Shown: positions 33,872 to 42,053 of the stretch, piece after piece
Numbering within the stretch: position 1 is the stretch's first letter
Layout of the letters: every line of letters starts with the position of its first letter
DNA from: Sedimentitalea xiamensis
GTDB taxonomy: Bacteria > Pseudomonadota > Alphaproteobacteria > Rhodobacterales > Rhodobacteraceae
Direction: 5' to 3'
Assembly: GCF_030164465.1 (NCBI RefSeq)
Contig: NZ_JASNJE010000012.1
Coordinates: forward strand, 1 to 64,000
DNA: 64,000 bases
Notes under the pieces: generated by a model
Databases searched by the model: none
Seen by the model: only the letters and a program-made list of their open reading frames with translations
Told to the model about the DNA's origin: nothing
Position numbers and translations under genes: made by a program

Positions 33872-36061
33872 ATGAATGAAAAGCTCAAGTCATTGCTGGA
33901 ACGGATCGAAGCGCTGCTTGCCGCGATCCCCTTTTTGCGCACGGTTTTCACATTGGCGCTGGTCATTCTGTTGCTGGTCAACATCTGGCCATGGATCCAG
34001 AGACTGCCGCTATGGCCGATCACGACCAAGGGGCACATTTTCGTCGAAAGCCCCGAAATCTATACACGTGAACGGCTGGTCAATGATCGCTACAGCCAGG
34101 CTTTCTGGCTGGAACAGCAGTTGCGGAAACTGGACGAGGCCACGAATTTCACCGCTGTGAACCGCGATCTCGCGCTCAAGCTGACCGTGGGCACGGGTGG
34201 GGAAGCCAATCTGCCGACGCTGACGCAACTCTCGACGCCGCCGTTTCAGCATGAATACGAGATCCGTTCGGCGCTGCGGGCGCGGATCCGGCAGGCGCTG
34301 CTGGAAAACCAGCTCGACGACCGGCACGATCTGACCGGGAACTCGGTCTACGGATTGAAATTTGACACATCCGTGATCCCGGGCACCAACACGCGGACCA
34401 GGGCATATGTTCGCGTCCGGGTCGTGCCGCCGGAACAGCCGGGTCCGGAACTGCTGCCGGATCTGCTGAGCCAGAGCCTTGACGAATTGCGCAGCGACAC
34501 GCCGGACAACAAGTTCAGGCATTTTCCCGAGCATTACGAGAATTGGATCGCCAGCATCGAATGGCGTCTCAATTCCTACCTTGCCGACATACCCGAATAC
34601 GACGACCGCGAGGCGGTCTGGCCCTGCATCAAGGGGGAACTGTCAGACGGCCAGAAGGAACTGACCCGGAAAATCCTGGCCGAAGCGCTGGCAAAGGTGC
34701 TCGCCATCGACGAACGCAAGGTGGTCTTTCCGGATCAGCTTTTTCCCGAGACCCCGGATGGCGGCAAATTCGGCGCGAACGAAAAATTCGACCTGCCGGA
34801 GCCCTGGAAGCGCTATCTGCAAGTCGCGTTCGTGCACAACGACACCTGCCGGAACTGGAAACAGTTCGAAGTCAGCCCGTTGCGGCAGTATTTGCTGATC
34901 ACCGAGGATGCCGAGATCGGCAAGCTGGATGATGTGCAGCAGGGCGAATTCTCAAAAGCCTATTTCCAGAACACGCGGCAGGGCCTGACCGATGCCGACG
35001 GCGCCGAAACGACATATGTTATTTCCAGCCAACGGACCAATCCGGATGGCAAGCCCTGGCCCAGCCGGGAAGAATTCGAAGGACTGAAGCTTCAGTTCAA
35101 GCTGGATGGAACGTCTCTGGCCAAGCTGATATCGCATTCCGCCGCCTACGACCGCTGCATCGCGCCCCTGGATTTGCCGGCCAGCGCGGAGGATTGCGCG
35201 GCGACCGGGAAATCCATCGCGGTCGAGGTCGGCATGTACAACTTCGCGCAAAAGATCCTTGACGCGGATTCCTATCTTTACACGGTGTTTCCGAAATCCG
35301 ACGTTTCGGGGGTTCTGGAACGCAGCCTGATGTCCAGCGTCATGGGGCTGGACATCACCGGCGGGCAGGGCAGCCTGTCGTCGAGCTCTGCCGAGGCTGC
35401 AAGCCAGCTGGTGGCGTCGCAACTGAGCTTTTCGGACGAGGAGGTAAGCGGCGAAATCGTGTTCGGCTGGATCGTCGGTTCGGAAGGCGTGCAGCAGCCC
35501 GTCCAGAAATCGCAGTTTGTCCTGCTGTCCTTGCCGGCGCACCTGCCGTTGCTCAACCTGCAACTGGACACGGGATGGCTCGATCGCAATTCGGCCTTCC
35601 ATCCTGACAAGACCGGCATGACGATGAATGTTGCCCTGCCTCCGGATTACGAGGCGTTCGACACTCTGATAAGCGGATCAAAACGCTATGGCCCGGCGAT
35701 TTTCGACCGCCTCATGGAACGCAAGAGCATCCATGCCTGTCGGTCGGCATCCATTCTCATCCCCGGCGCCCGGCTGTGGCGGTCTTCGCTTGTCACCCTG
35801 GCCGGTCAGCCCGCGGATCAGATCTCGGTCATGCCGAACATGCGGGGAATAATCGCGCATTACAAACAGGTGCCGCCGTTGGAATCGGGCGCCGCGCTGC
35901 TTCAGGTTTGGACCAGCGAGGGAAGCGACAGGATCGACGACCGGGTGACGATCATCAACGAAGGATCCGACGATTGCCCGCCAAATCCGGCTGCCGGTCA
36001 GGAACCCGCCGCCAAAGACGCGAAATCGGAAGACGCCGACCAAACCGTTTCGAAAGATTAG
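33872..36061 (+). CDS. Large membrane-anchored protein of unknown function
   Basis: 729 residues. A short cytoplasmic start is followed by one hydrophobic segment (TVFTLALVILLLVNIWPW, about residues 31-48) and a roughly 650-residue outside domain with no motif I recognise. Seven to eight scattered Cys suggest disulfides (WPCIKGE, NDTCRNWK, YDRCIAP with AEDCAATG, HACRSAS, DDCPPN). The C-terminal 30 residues are charged and low-complexity (Ala, Lys, Asp). GGAGTAGGG precedes the ATG. Codon use matches the rest of the chromosome. Neighbours are two small exported Cys-containing proteins, the second on the opposite strand. No function can be assigned. Confidence 0.88.
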   Translation: MNEKLKSLLERIEALLAAIPFLRTVFTLALVILLLVNIWPWIQRLPLWPITTKGHIFVESPEIYTRERLVNDRYSQAFWLEQQLRKLDEATNFTAVNRDLALKLTVGTGGEANLPTLTQLSTPPFQHEYEIRSALRARIRQALLENQLDDRHDLTGNSVYGLKFDTSVIPGTNTRTRAYVRVRVVPPEQPGPELLPDLLSQSLDELRSDTPDNKFRHFPEHYENWIASIEWRLNSYLADIPEYDDREAVWPCIKGELSDGQKELTRKILAEALAKVLAIDERKVVFPDQLFPETPDGGKFGANEKFDLPEPWKRYLQVAFVHNDTCRNWKQFEVSPLRQYLLITEDAEIGKLDDVQQGEFSKAYFQNTRQGLTDADGAETTYVISSQRTNPDGKPWPSREEFEGLKLQFKLDGTSLAKLISHSAAYDRCIAPLDLPASAEDCAATGKSIAVEVGMYNFAQKILDADSYLYTVFPKSDVSGVLERSLMSSVMGLDITGGQGSLSSSSAEAASQLVASQLSFSDEEVSGEIVFGWIVGSEGVQQPVQKSQFVLLSLPAHLPLLNLQLDTGWLDRNSAFHPDKTGMTMNVALPPDYEAFDTLISGSKRYGPAIFDRLMERKSIHACRSASILIPGARLWRSSLVTLAGQPADQISVMPNMRGIIAHYKQVPPLESGAALLQVWTSEGSDRIDDRVTIINEGSDDCPPNPAAGQEPAAKDAKSEDADQTVSKD

Positions 36062-36149
36062 CGGTTTCGGCAAATTGCAACGTCAACCATGCCGCTGAGA
36101 CCCCGCGCGCGGCGTCGGCAGGCCGGCCCGCACGGGTCCGCAACTCGTC

Positions 36150-36515
36150 CTACCAGACGATGACGCCCTTTTTGGATCCGGGGCATTCGCATGACGCGCC
36201 GACGGGCTGTGCCGCGACATAACAGATCGACCCGTCCGGGATGCGGCATTTGTTGCTGTAGGATTGGGCCAGGTCAGAGGAAAGCCCCCTTGTCTTCGGC
36301 ATCGGTTCCGGGGCGGTCCCGGCTTGCGGCGCCACGCGTGCGGGCGCGGCCTGCGGTTCGATCCGAAGCGGTTCGATCGGCGCTGTTTCCATCGCGGTAG
36401 AGGCGAGTTTTGCCGCGCCGGACGTAGAGAACGGGGTTTCACCGCCGGTCCAGGCAAATCCCAGTCCCGCAGCCACCAGTCCCGCGACAGCCAGCAATAT
36501 TGCTCCACGCACCAC
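36150..36515 (-). CDS. Small membrane-anchored or exported Cys-rich protein of unknown function
   Basis: 121 residues from a GTG at 36515, chosen because GGAAAGGA stands 7 bases upstream; the frame is open to a TTG at 36545. An N-terminal hydrophobic stretch (GAILLAVAGLVAAGLGFAW) is an anchor or signal peptide, then comes a Pro/Ala/Glu-rich linker (about 40-80) and a compact end with four Cys (KCRIPDGSICYVAAQP, SCECPGSKKG). The layout (anchor, Pro-rich linker, four-Cys tail) resembles the small protein at 33556. Convergent with the 729-residue gene, 88 bp apart. Confidence 0.6.
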   Translation of the reverse strand: MVRGAILLAVAGLVAAGLGFAWTGGETPFSTSGAAKLASTAMETAPIEPLRIEPQAAPARVAPQAGTAPEPMPKTRGLSSDLAQSYSNKCRIPDGSICYVAAQPVGASCECPGSKKGVIVW

Positions 36516-36714
36516 GATATCATCCTTTCCATTCGGTCCAATCAATCATATCGCATCGACCGCAAACGGTCATCACGCAAAGCCGATTGTCTGTCGAATA
36601 GGTAAACAATTGCCGACTTCCTGCCACAGTGGGAATTTTTCCCCGGCTTTCCCCGGCTGGCCGGTCGCCAAGCGGGGTCTTGCGCCTCTGGCCGCGGGTC
36701 GCTACGCCTGCGCC

Positions 36715-37647
36715 ATGCGGATCATTCGGGATCATCGTTTCGTCACTTGGCAGGATCGCGGGGCCAGCGCCGCCATCGGCAATTTCGACGGTGTCCATCT
36801 GGGGCATCAGTCCGTGATCGGGCTTGCCCGCGAGGCGGCACCGGACGCGCCTCTTGGCGTGCTGACCTTTGAGCCGCATCCGCGCGAGTTCTTTTTCCCC
36901 GATGCGCCGCCGTTTCGCCTGATGAGCCGGCAAGCGCGGGCCAGCCGTCTTGAAAAGCTGGGAGTGGAGATTCTTTATGAGATCGCCTTCAACGCGTCCC
37001 TGGCGGGATTGAGCCCGCGCGACTTCGCGCAAACCGTCATACATGACGGGCTGGGGCTCACCCATGTCGTGGTGGGCAGCGATTTTCGTTTCGGCAAAGG
37101 CCGCGCCGGGCAGGCCGCGGACCTGGTGCGCTACGGGGCCGAAATGGGGTTCGGAGTCACCGTCGCCCCGCTGCTCGAAAAGGCCGAGAACACCGTGTCG
37201 TCGACCGCCATCCGGCAGGCCCTGACAGAGGGGCGGCCGCGCGACGCCGCGGCCATGCTGGGCCATTGGCACCGGATCGAAAGCAAGGTGATCAGCGGGG
37301 AACAACGGGGGCGTGACCTGGGGTTCCCCACCGCGAACATGTCGATTGACGGCATTCATCCCCCGGCCTTCGGCGTCTACGCGGTGCTGGTGGACGTTCT
37401 GGATGGCCCGCACAAGGGAAGCTATCACGGCGCGGCTTCGATCGGAGTGCGCCCGATGTTCGGTGAGAACCGCCCGAACCTTGAAACCTTCATCTTCGAT
37501 TTCGCTGGCGATCTCTATGGGGCGACCCTGTCCGTCGGATTGGTCGAATACCTGCGCCCGGAACGGAAACTCGACAGCCTGGATGCGCTGATTGACCAGA
37601 TGGGGGCCGATTGCGACCGTGCCCGCGTCATTCTGGGCGCGCTATGA
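36715..37647 (+). CDS. ribF: Bifunctional riboflavin kinase / FAD synthetase
   Basis: 310 residues; phosphorylates riboflavin to FMN and adenylates FMN to FAD. N-terminal adenylyltransferase motif GNFDGVHLGHQ at 22-32, the later STAIRQAL segment, and the C-terminal kinase domain with DLGFPTANM and the family Glu/Asn segment RPNLETFIFDF. Normal length for RibF. Flavin supply suits the many flavoenzymes nearby but there is no operon link. The following gene overlaps its stop by 4 bp. Confidence 0.95.
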   Translation: MRIIRDHRFVTWQDRGASAAIGNFDGVHLGHQSVIGLAREAAPDAPLGVLTFEPHPREFFFPDAPPFRLMSRQARASRLEKLGVEILYEIAFNASLAGLSPRDFAQTVIHDGLGLTHVVVGSDFRFGKGRAGQAADLVRYGAEMGFGVTVAPLLEKAENTVSSTAIRQALTEGRPRDAAAMLGHWHRIESKVISGEQRGRDLGFPTANMSIDGIHPPAFGVYAVLVDVLDGPHKGSYHGAASIGVRPMFGENRPNLETFIFDFAGDLYGATLSVGLVEYLRPERKLDSLDALIDQMGADCDRARVILGAL

Positions 37648-38114
37648 CGGACCCGATCAAGCGGACGGGGCTCGCCAGGCGGTTCTGGGAACACAAACCC
37701 CTGGACAGGATGACCCGGCAGGAATGGGAAGCCCTGTGCGACGGCTGCGGCAAATGTTGCCTGAACAAGCTGGAAGACGAGGACAGCGGAGAGGTCGCAC
37801 TGACCCGCGTCGCCTGCCGCCTGCTCGACGATACGACCTGCCGCTGCGCGCAATATGACATCCGCCACCAGTTCGTGCCCGAGTGCATCGTTCTGAGGCC
37901 CGACAATCTGGACAGCCATGCCTACTGGATGCCGGCGACCTGCGCCTATCGCCTGCTTTGGGAAGGCAAGCCGCTGTATGGCTGGCACCCGCTGATCTCG
38001 GGCACGGCGCAGTCGGTGCATGATGCCGGGGTTTCGGTCCAGGGCTGGACGGTGCCCGAATTTGAAGTTCCCGAAGAAGAATGGGAAGATTACGTGATAG
38101 AGGAGCCGACCTGA
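37644..38114 (+). CDS. YcgN/UPF0260-type cysteine-cluster protein
   Basis: 156 residues with the conserved CDGCGKCC (Cys 32, 35, 38, 39) and further Cys in RVACRLLDDTTCRCAQY and VPECIVL, the pattern of the YkgJ/YcgN zinc/iron-chelating cluster family. Function is not established; an Fe-S or zinc site is likely. The ATG overlaps the ribF stop by 4 bp and its own TGA overlaps the aldolase ATG by one base, so three genes are translationally linked. Confidence 0.88.
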   Translation: MTDPIKRTGLARRFWEHKPLDRMTRQEWEALCDGCGKCCLNKLEDEDSGEVALTRVACRLLDDTTCRCAQYDIRHQFVPECIVLRPDNLDSHAYWMPATCAYRLLWEGKPLYGWHPLISGTAQSVHDAGVSVQGWTVPEFEVPEEEWEDYVIEEPT

Positions 38115-39160
38115 TGTATTTCGCCTCTGACAATTCCGGGCCGGTGCATCCGCAGGTTCTCGCGGCGCTCACAGAAGCCAACGACGGATATGCCATGGCC
38201 TATGGCGCCGATGCGCTGATGGAGGAAGTCCGCCAGCGCATTCGCGACATTTTCGAAGCGCCCGATGCCGCCGTCTACCTGGTTGCCACGGGAACAGCCG
38301 CAAATTCGCTGGCGCTGGCGACCCTGATGCAGCCCTGGCAGACCGTGTTCTGTTCCCCGGTCGCGCATATCCACGAAGACGAGTGCAACGCGCCCGAGTT
38401 CTTTACCGGAGGGAGCAAGCTGACCCTGGTGCCGGGTTCGGACAAGATGTCGCCCAAGGCGCTGCAAGCGGCCATCGCGAAGGAAGAAAACCGTGGCGTG
38501 CACGGTCCCCAAAGGGGGCCGGTATCGATCACCCAGGTCACGGAACGCGGTTCGGTCTATTCCCTGGCGGAATTGCGGGCCCTTTCCTCGGTCGCCCGCG
38601 AGCGTGGGTTGCCGGTGCACCTGGACGGCGCGCGGTTCGCCAACGCGCAGGCGGCGCTGAACTGTTCGGCGGCGGAGATGACCTGGAAGTCCGGGGTGGA
38701 CGCGGTGTCTTTCGGCGGCACCAAAAACGGGCTGATGGGCGTCGAGGCGGTGATCTTCTTTGATCCCGGCAAGGCGTGGGAATTCGAACTGCGCCGCAAG
38801 CGGGGGGCGCATCTGTTCTCAAAGCACCGCTACCTGTCCGCGCAGATGGCGGCCTATCTGCGCGATGACCTTTGGCTGACGTCGGCGCGGGCAGCCAATG
38901 CCAACTGTGCCCGCCTGGCTGCGGGACTGCGGGCGGCGGGGGCGGATTTCCTGCATTCTCCGGATGCCAACATGATCTTCGCGGCCTTCCCGCGCGCCGC
39001 GCACCGGCGCCTGCGCGACGCGGGCGCGATGTATCACATCTGGGACGGGGGGGTGATCGAGGGCGACGATCCGGACGAGATGATCGCGGCCCGGCTGGTC
39101 TGCGACTGGTCGATCAGCGGAGATCAGATCGACCGGTTCCTGGCGCTGATCCGGGGTTAG
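38114..39160 (+). CDS. ltaE: Low-specificity L-threonine aldolase
   Basis: 348-residue fold-type I PLP enzyme that cleaves L-threonine/allo-threonine to glycine and acetaldehyde. The PLP Lys is K204 in SFGGTKNGLMG; other family segments are MYFASDNSGPVHPQVL, the HIHEDE loop and LPVHLDGARFANA. GAGGAG lies about 8 bases before the ATG. Third gene of the ribF operon; convergent with the hydrolase, sharing 4 bp at the stops. Confidence 0.92.
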   Translation: MYFASDNSGPVHPQVLAALTEANDGYAMAYGADALMEEVRQRIRDIFEAPDAAVYLVATGTAANSLALATLMQPWQTVFCSPVAHIHEDECNAPEFFTGGSKLTLVPGSDKMSPKALQAAIAKEENRGVHGPQRGPVSITQVTERGSVYSLAELRALSSVARERGLPVHLDGARFANAQAALNCSAAEMTWKSGVDAVSFGGTKNGLMGVEAVIFFDPGKAWEFELRRKRGAHLFSKHRYLSAQMAAYLRDDLWLTSARAANANCARLAAGLRAAGADFLHSPDANMIFAAFPRAAHRRLRDAGAMYHIWDGGVIEGDDPDEMIAARLVCDWSISGDQIDRFLALIRG

Positions 39161-39969
39161 AGCGGGGTTCTCGCGAACAGGTCCCGGACATGCCGCGCCG
39201 TTTCCTGCGGGTGCGAGATCGGCAGCATGTGCCCGGCGCCCGGAACGATGCGGTTGTCGGCGCCGGGAATGCGCCGCGCAAGCCCGTCGTTGATGATGCC
39301 GATGACCGGATCGGTTTCGCTGCCGCGCAAAAGCAGTGTCGGCAGGTTCAGTCCCTGCAACCGTCCCGGCGCCAGCAGGTCGGCGCGGTCTGCGAACAGC
39401 GCGGCGTCGCAAAAGGGGACGACATGGATGCCACGGGTCATCGCGGCGCGGGTCGCTTCGGGCAGATCGGGCCAGCGCGGGCCGCCATGACTCCATTTGC
39501 GGTTGAATAGCCGGGCGGCCAGGGCCGCGTCTCCGCTGGCGAGCGCCTCCCAGGCTGGCGCGGCTTCGGCCTTGTGGCGTTCGACCGCTTCCGGGCCGTC
39601 CTCGATCGCCACGGCGAAGAACACCGGTTCGATCATCGTCAGGCTGCGAACGAGGTCAGGGCGTTCGACCGCGAGCCGCAGCGCCACGGCCGCACCAAAG
39701 GAATGGCCGATCACATCCATGCGTTCCGTCAGAAGCGGCAGGATGGCCTCGACGAGGCGGTCCTGGAAATCGCCTTCGCCGTCCCAATCCGGGCTGCGCC
39801 CGTGCGACAGCATGTCGGGGGCGAGGAAGCGCGCGTCGCTGGCCATCGCGTCCGACAGCCCGCGCCAGGCGCCGGAATGCGCGATGGTGCAATGCAGGGC
39901 CAGAATCCTGCGGGCGCCGTGCCCGATCTCGCGGTGAAACAGCGGCTGCTTCGGAAGGTCGTTGTTCAC
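39157..39969 (-). CDS. Alpha/beta hydrolase
   Basis: 270 residues with a GTG start at 39969 that overlaps the stop of the preceding isomerase by 4 bp (GTGA). Nucleophile Ser90 is in VIGHSFGAAVAL; the catalytic His is near the end (GAGHMLPISHPQ) and an acid in LLLRGSETDPV. The cap region is typical of lipase/thioesterase-like hydrolases. Substrate unknown; the coupling to a 2-hydroxychromene-carboxylate-isomerase-like gene suggests breakdown of an aromatic or glutathione-linked compound, which is inference. Confidence 0.85.
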   Translation of the reverse strand: MNNDLPKQPLFHREIGHGARRILALHCTIAHSGAWRGLSDAMASDARFLAPDMLSHGRSPDWDGEGDFQDRLVEAILPLLTERMDVIGHSFGAAVALRLAVERPDLVRSLTMIEPVFFAVAIEDGPEAVERHKAEAAPAWEALASGDAALAARLFNRKWSHGGPRWPDLPEATRAAMTRGIHVVPFCDAALFADRADLLAPGRLQGLNLPTLLLRGSETDPVIGIINDGLARRIPGADNRIVPGAGHMLPISHPQETARHVRDLFARTPL

Positions 39970-40568
39970 GCGGATGTCCCGGCGAGATGCGCATCGAGAT
40001 CCGCAAGGCGGTCCTGTCCCCAGAACTTTTCCCCGTCGCCGGTGATGTAGAACGGCGCGCCGAACACGTCGCGTTCGACCGCTTCTTCGAGGTTGGCGGC
40101 ATAGGTTTCCGCGCCCTGCAACAGTCCGCTGTCGGCCAGCGCCGGGTCGAACCCGGCGGATTTCAGGCAAGCGCGAACCACTTCGTCCTGCGCGATGTCC
40201 TTGTCTTCGGCCCAGCAGGCGCGCAGGAACCCCTGCACCAGCGCCCCCACGTCGCCGCCACCCGCATCCTGCGCCGCGATCACGGCGTAGGAGGATGGGG
40301 CCGGATTGGTGGGCCAGTGCGCCGGAGACAGGTTGAACGGCATCCCCAGCTTGCGGGACTGGCGGGTCAGTTCGATGGCGCGATACGCCTGCCGGGCCGG
40401 GTGGCGCTGAGGCACCGGCGTACCGCCCGTGCGCCCGAACAGGGCAATCAGGTCCAGGGGCTTGTATGTCACCGCCGCGCCATGCTTCGCGGCGATCCGT
40501 TCCAGCCGGTCGCCGGCCAGATAGGCATATGGCGACAAGGTCGCAAAAAAGTAGTCGATTGTCGTCAT
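39966..40568 (-). CDS. DsbA-family 2-hydroxychromene-2-carboxylate isomerase-like protein
   Basis: 200 residues, thioredoxin fold of the DsbA/HCCA class without a CxxC motif. The expected active Ser is S12 in [13 protein letters not shown]; the late segment [19 protein letters not shown] style (here [19 protein letters not shown]) is the family end motif. HCCA isomerases use glutathione in naphthalene-type degradation; many relatives have unknown roles. The start at 40568 is preceded by a GGGAA. First gene of a two-gene unit with the hydrolase. Confidence 0.85.
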   Translation of the reverse strand: MTTIDYFFATLSPYAYLAGDRLERIAAKHGAAVTYKPLDLIALFGRTGGTPVPQRHPARQAYRAIELTRQSRKLGMPFNLSPAHWPTNPAPSSYAVIAAQDAGGGDVGALVQGFLRACWAEDKDIAQDEVVRACLKSAGFDPALADSGLLQGAETYAANLEEAVERDVFGAPFYITGDGEKFWGQDRLADLDAHLAGTSA

Positions 40569-40675
40569 TTCCCGATTTCTCCCCGCCAAATTCTTTGCGG
40601 GACGGTAAGGCCATGCTAAGCGGTGTCAACATCACGAATCTGTCACAGTGGCCCAGCAGGCCGGGAACTCATCGT

Positions 40676-41695
40676 ATGCCGACATTGACCGAACCCAAGC
40701 TGATCGCCGGGAATGCCAACCTGCCGCTGGCCACGGCCATCGCGAAACGCATGACAATGCACCGGGGCATCCATACCGGGCTGGTCGATGCGCGGGTCGA
40801 AAGGTTCAACGATGGCGAAATATTCGTCGAGGTGTTCGAGAACGTGCGCGGCGAGGATATGTTCATCATCCAGCCCACGTCCAATCCGGCCAATGACAAC
40901 CTGATGGAACTCCTGATCATGGCCGATGCGCTGCGCCGGTCTTCGGCGGCGCGGATCACCGCCGTGCTGCCCTATTTCGGCTATGCCCGGCAGGACCGGC
41001 GCACCAAGGCGCGGACCCCGATCTCGGCCAAGCTGGTGGCCAACATGCTGGTCGGCACCGGAATAGAACGGGTGCTGACGATGGACCTGCACGCGGCGCA
41101 GATCCAGGGCTTTTTCGACATTCCGGTGGACAACCTCTATGCGAGTCCGGTCTTCGCGCTCGACATCAAGACCCATTTCCGCGACAGCATGGACGACCTG
41201 ATGGTCGTGTCGCCGGATGTCGGCGGGGTTGCCCGCGCCCGCGAACTTGCCAAGCGCATCAATTCACCGCTGGCCATCGTGGACAAGCGCCGCGAAAAGG
41301 CGGGCGAAGTGGCGGAAATGACCGTGATCGGCAACGTGCAGGGCAAGATCTGCCTGATCGTGGACGACATGTGCGACACGGCCGGCACGCTCTGCAAGGC
41401 GGCCGAGGTGCTGCTGGAAAACGGCGCCAAGGAAGTCCATTCCTACATCACCCACGGCGTGATGAGCGGCCCGGCGGTCGAACGGGTGACGAATTCGGTG
41501 ATGAAATCGCTTGTCATCACCGACACGATCCAGCCCAGCCCCGCCGTGCGCGGCGCGCCCAACATCCGCATCGTGCCGACGGCGCCGATCTTCGCCCAGG
41601 CGATCCTGAATATCTGGAACGGCACGTCGGTGTCTTCGCTGTTCGAGGATTCGACCCTGAACCCGATCTACGAGTCGCTGTATTCGGCGGCCTGA
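40676..41695 (+). CDS. prs: Ribose-phosphate pyrophosphokinase
   Basis: 339 residues; makes PRPP from ribose-5-phosphate and ATP. Canonical segments: VFVIQPT-type strand ([19 protein letters not shown]), [10 protein letters not shown], the [12 protein letters not shown] loop and the PRPP-binding [14 protein letters not shown]. The length slightly exceeds the E. coli enzyme. The frame is open upstream to 40466, but the family N-terminus begins at 40676. Monocistronic. Confidence 0.95.
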   Translation: MPTLTEPKLIAGNANLPLATAIAKRMTMHRGIHTGLVDARVERFNDGEIFVEVFENVRGEDMFIIQPTSNPANDNLMELLIMADALRRSSAARITAVLPYFGYARQDRRTKARTPISAKLVANMLVGTGIERVLTMDLHAAQIQGFFDIPVDNLYASPVFALDIKTHFRDSMDDLMVVSPDVGGVARARELAKRINSPLAIVDKRREKAGEVAEMTVIGNVQGKICLIVDDMCDTAGTLCKAAEVLLENGAKEVHSYITHGVMSGPAVERVTNSVMKSLVITDTIQPSPAVRGAPNIRIVPTAPIFAQAILNIWNGTSVSSLFEDSTLNPIYESLYSAA

Positions 41696-42053
41696 GAGCG
41701 ACAATAGACGGCGGTCGCGCCTCTGTCCGCAGGCGGTTATCCTGGGGAACACGATGCTTGCAGACCCGCCTGCCGGACAAGTCTGACCCTTGCGGATGCG
41801 GCGCGTCGTCCATCGCGGTTGTGTTCAACGTCAAGCCGGTTCCGGCAGCTTCTCCGCCTCGGGCATGCAAGACGCGCCGTGCGTCTGCCGCCAGCATCGG
41901 ACGCATGGGTCGGCCTCGCAAACCGGGGCCGAGCATCGTGAAAGACCTTGACCCCGATCATTGAAATGTCCCGAGTTCGTGTTAGCGTTCGAAGTAGGTC
42001 GAACACGGGCGGACCCCGGTAGGATCAACCGGCGGCAATTGAAGGAAAACGTT
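41696..42053. other. 358-bp spacer between prs and the sulfatase; inverted repeat near its end
   Basis: No credible coding frame on either strand. A perfect inverted repeat GTTCGA (41987-41992) / TCGAAC (41999-42004), spacer AGTAGG, lies 50 bp before the sulfatase start and could be an operator or short hairpin. The sulfatase ribosome site is GAAGGA at about 42041-42046. Confidence 0.35.
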
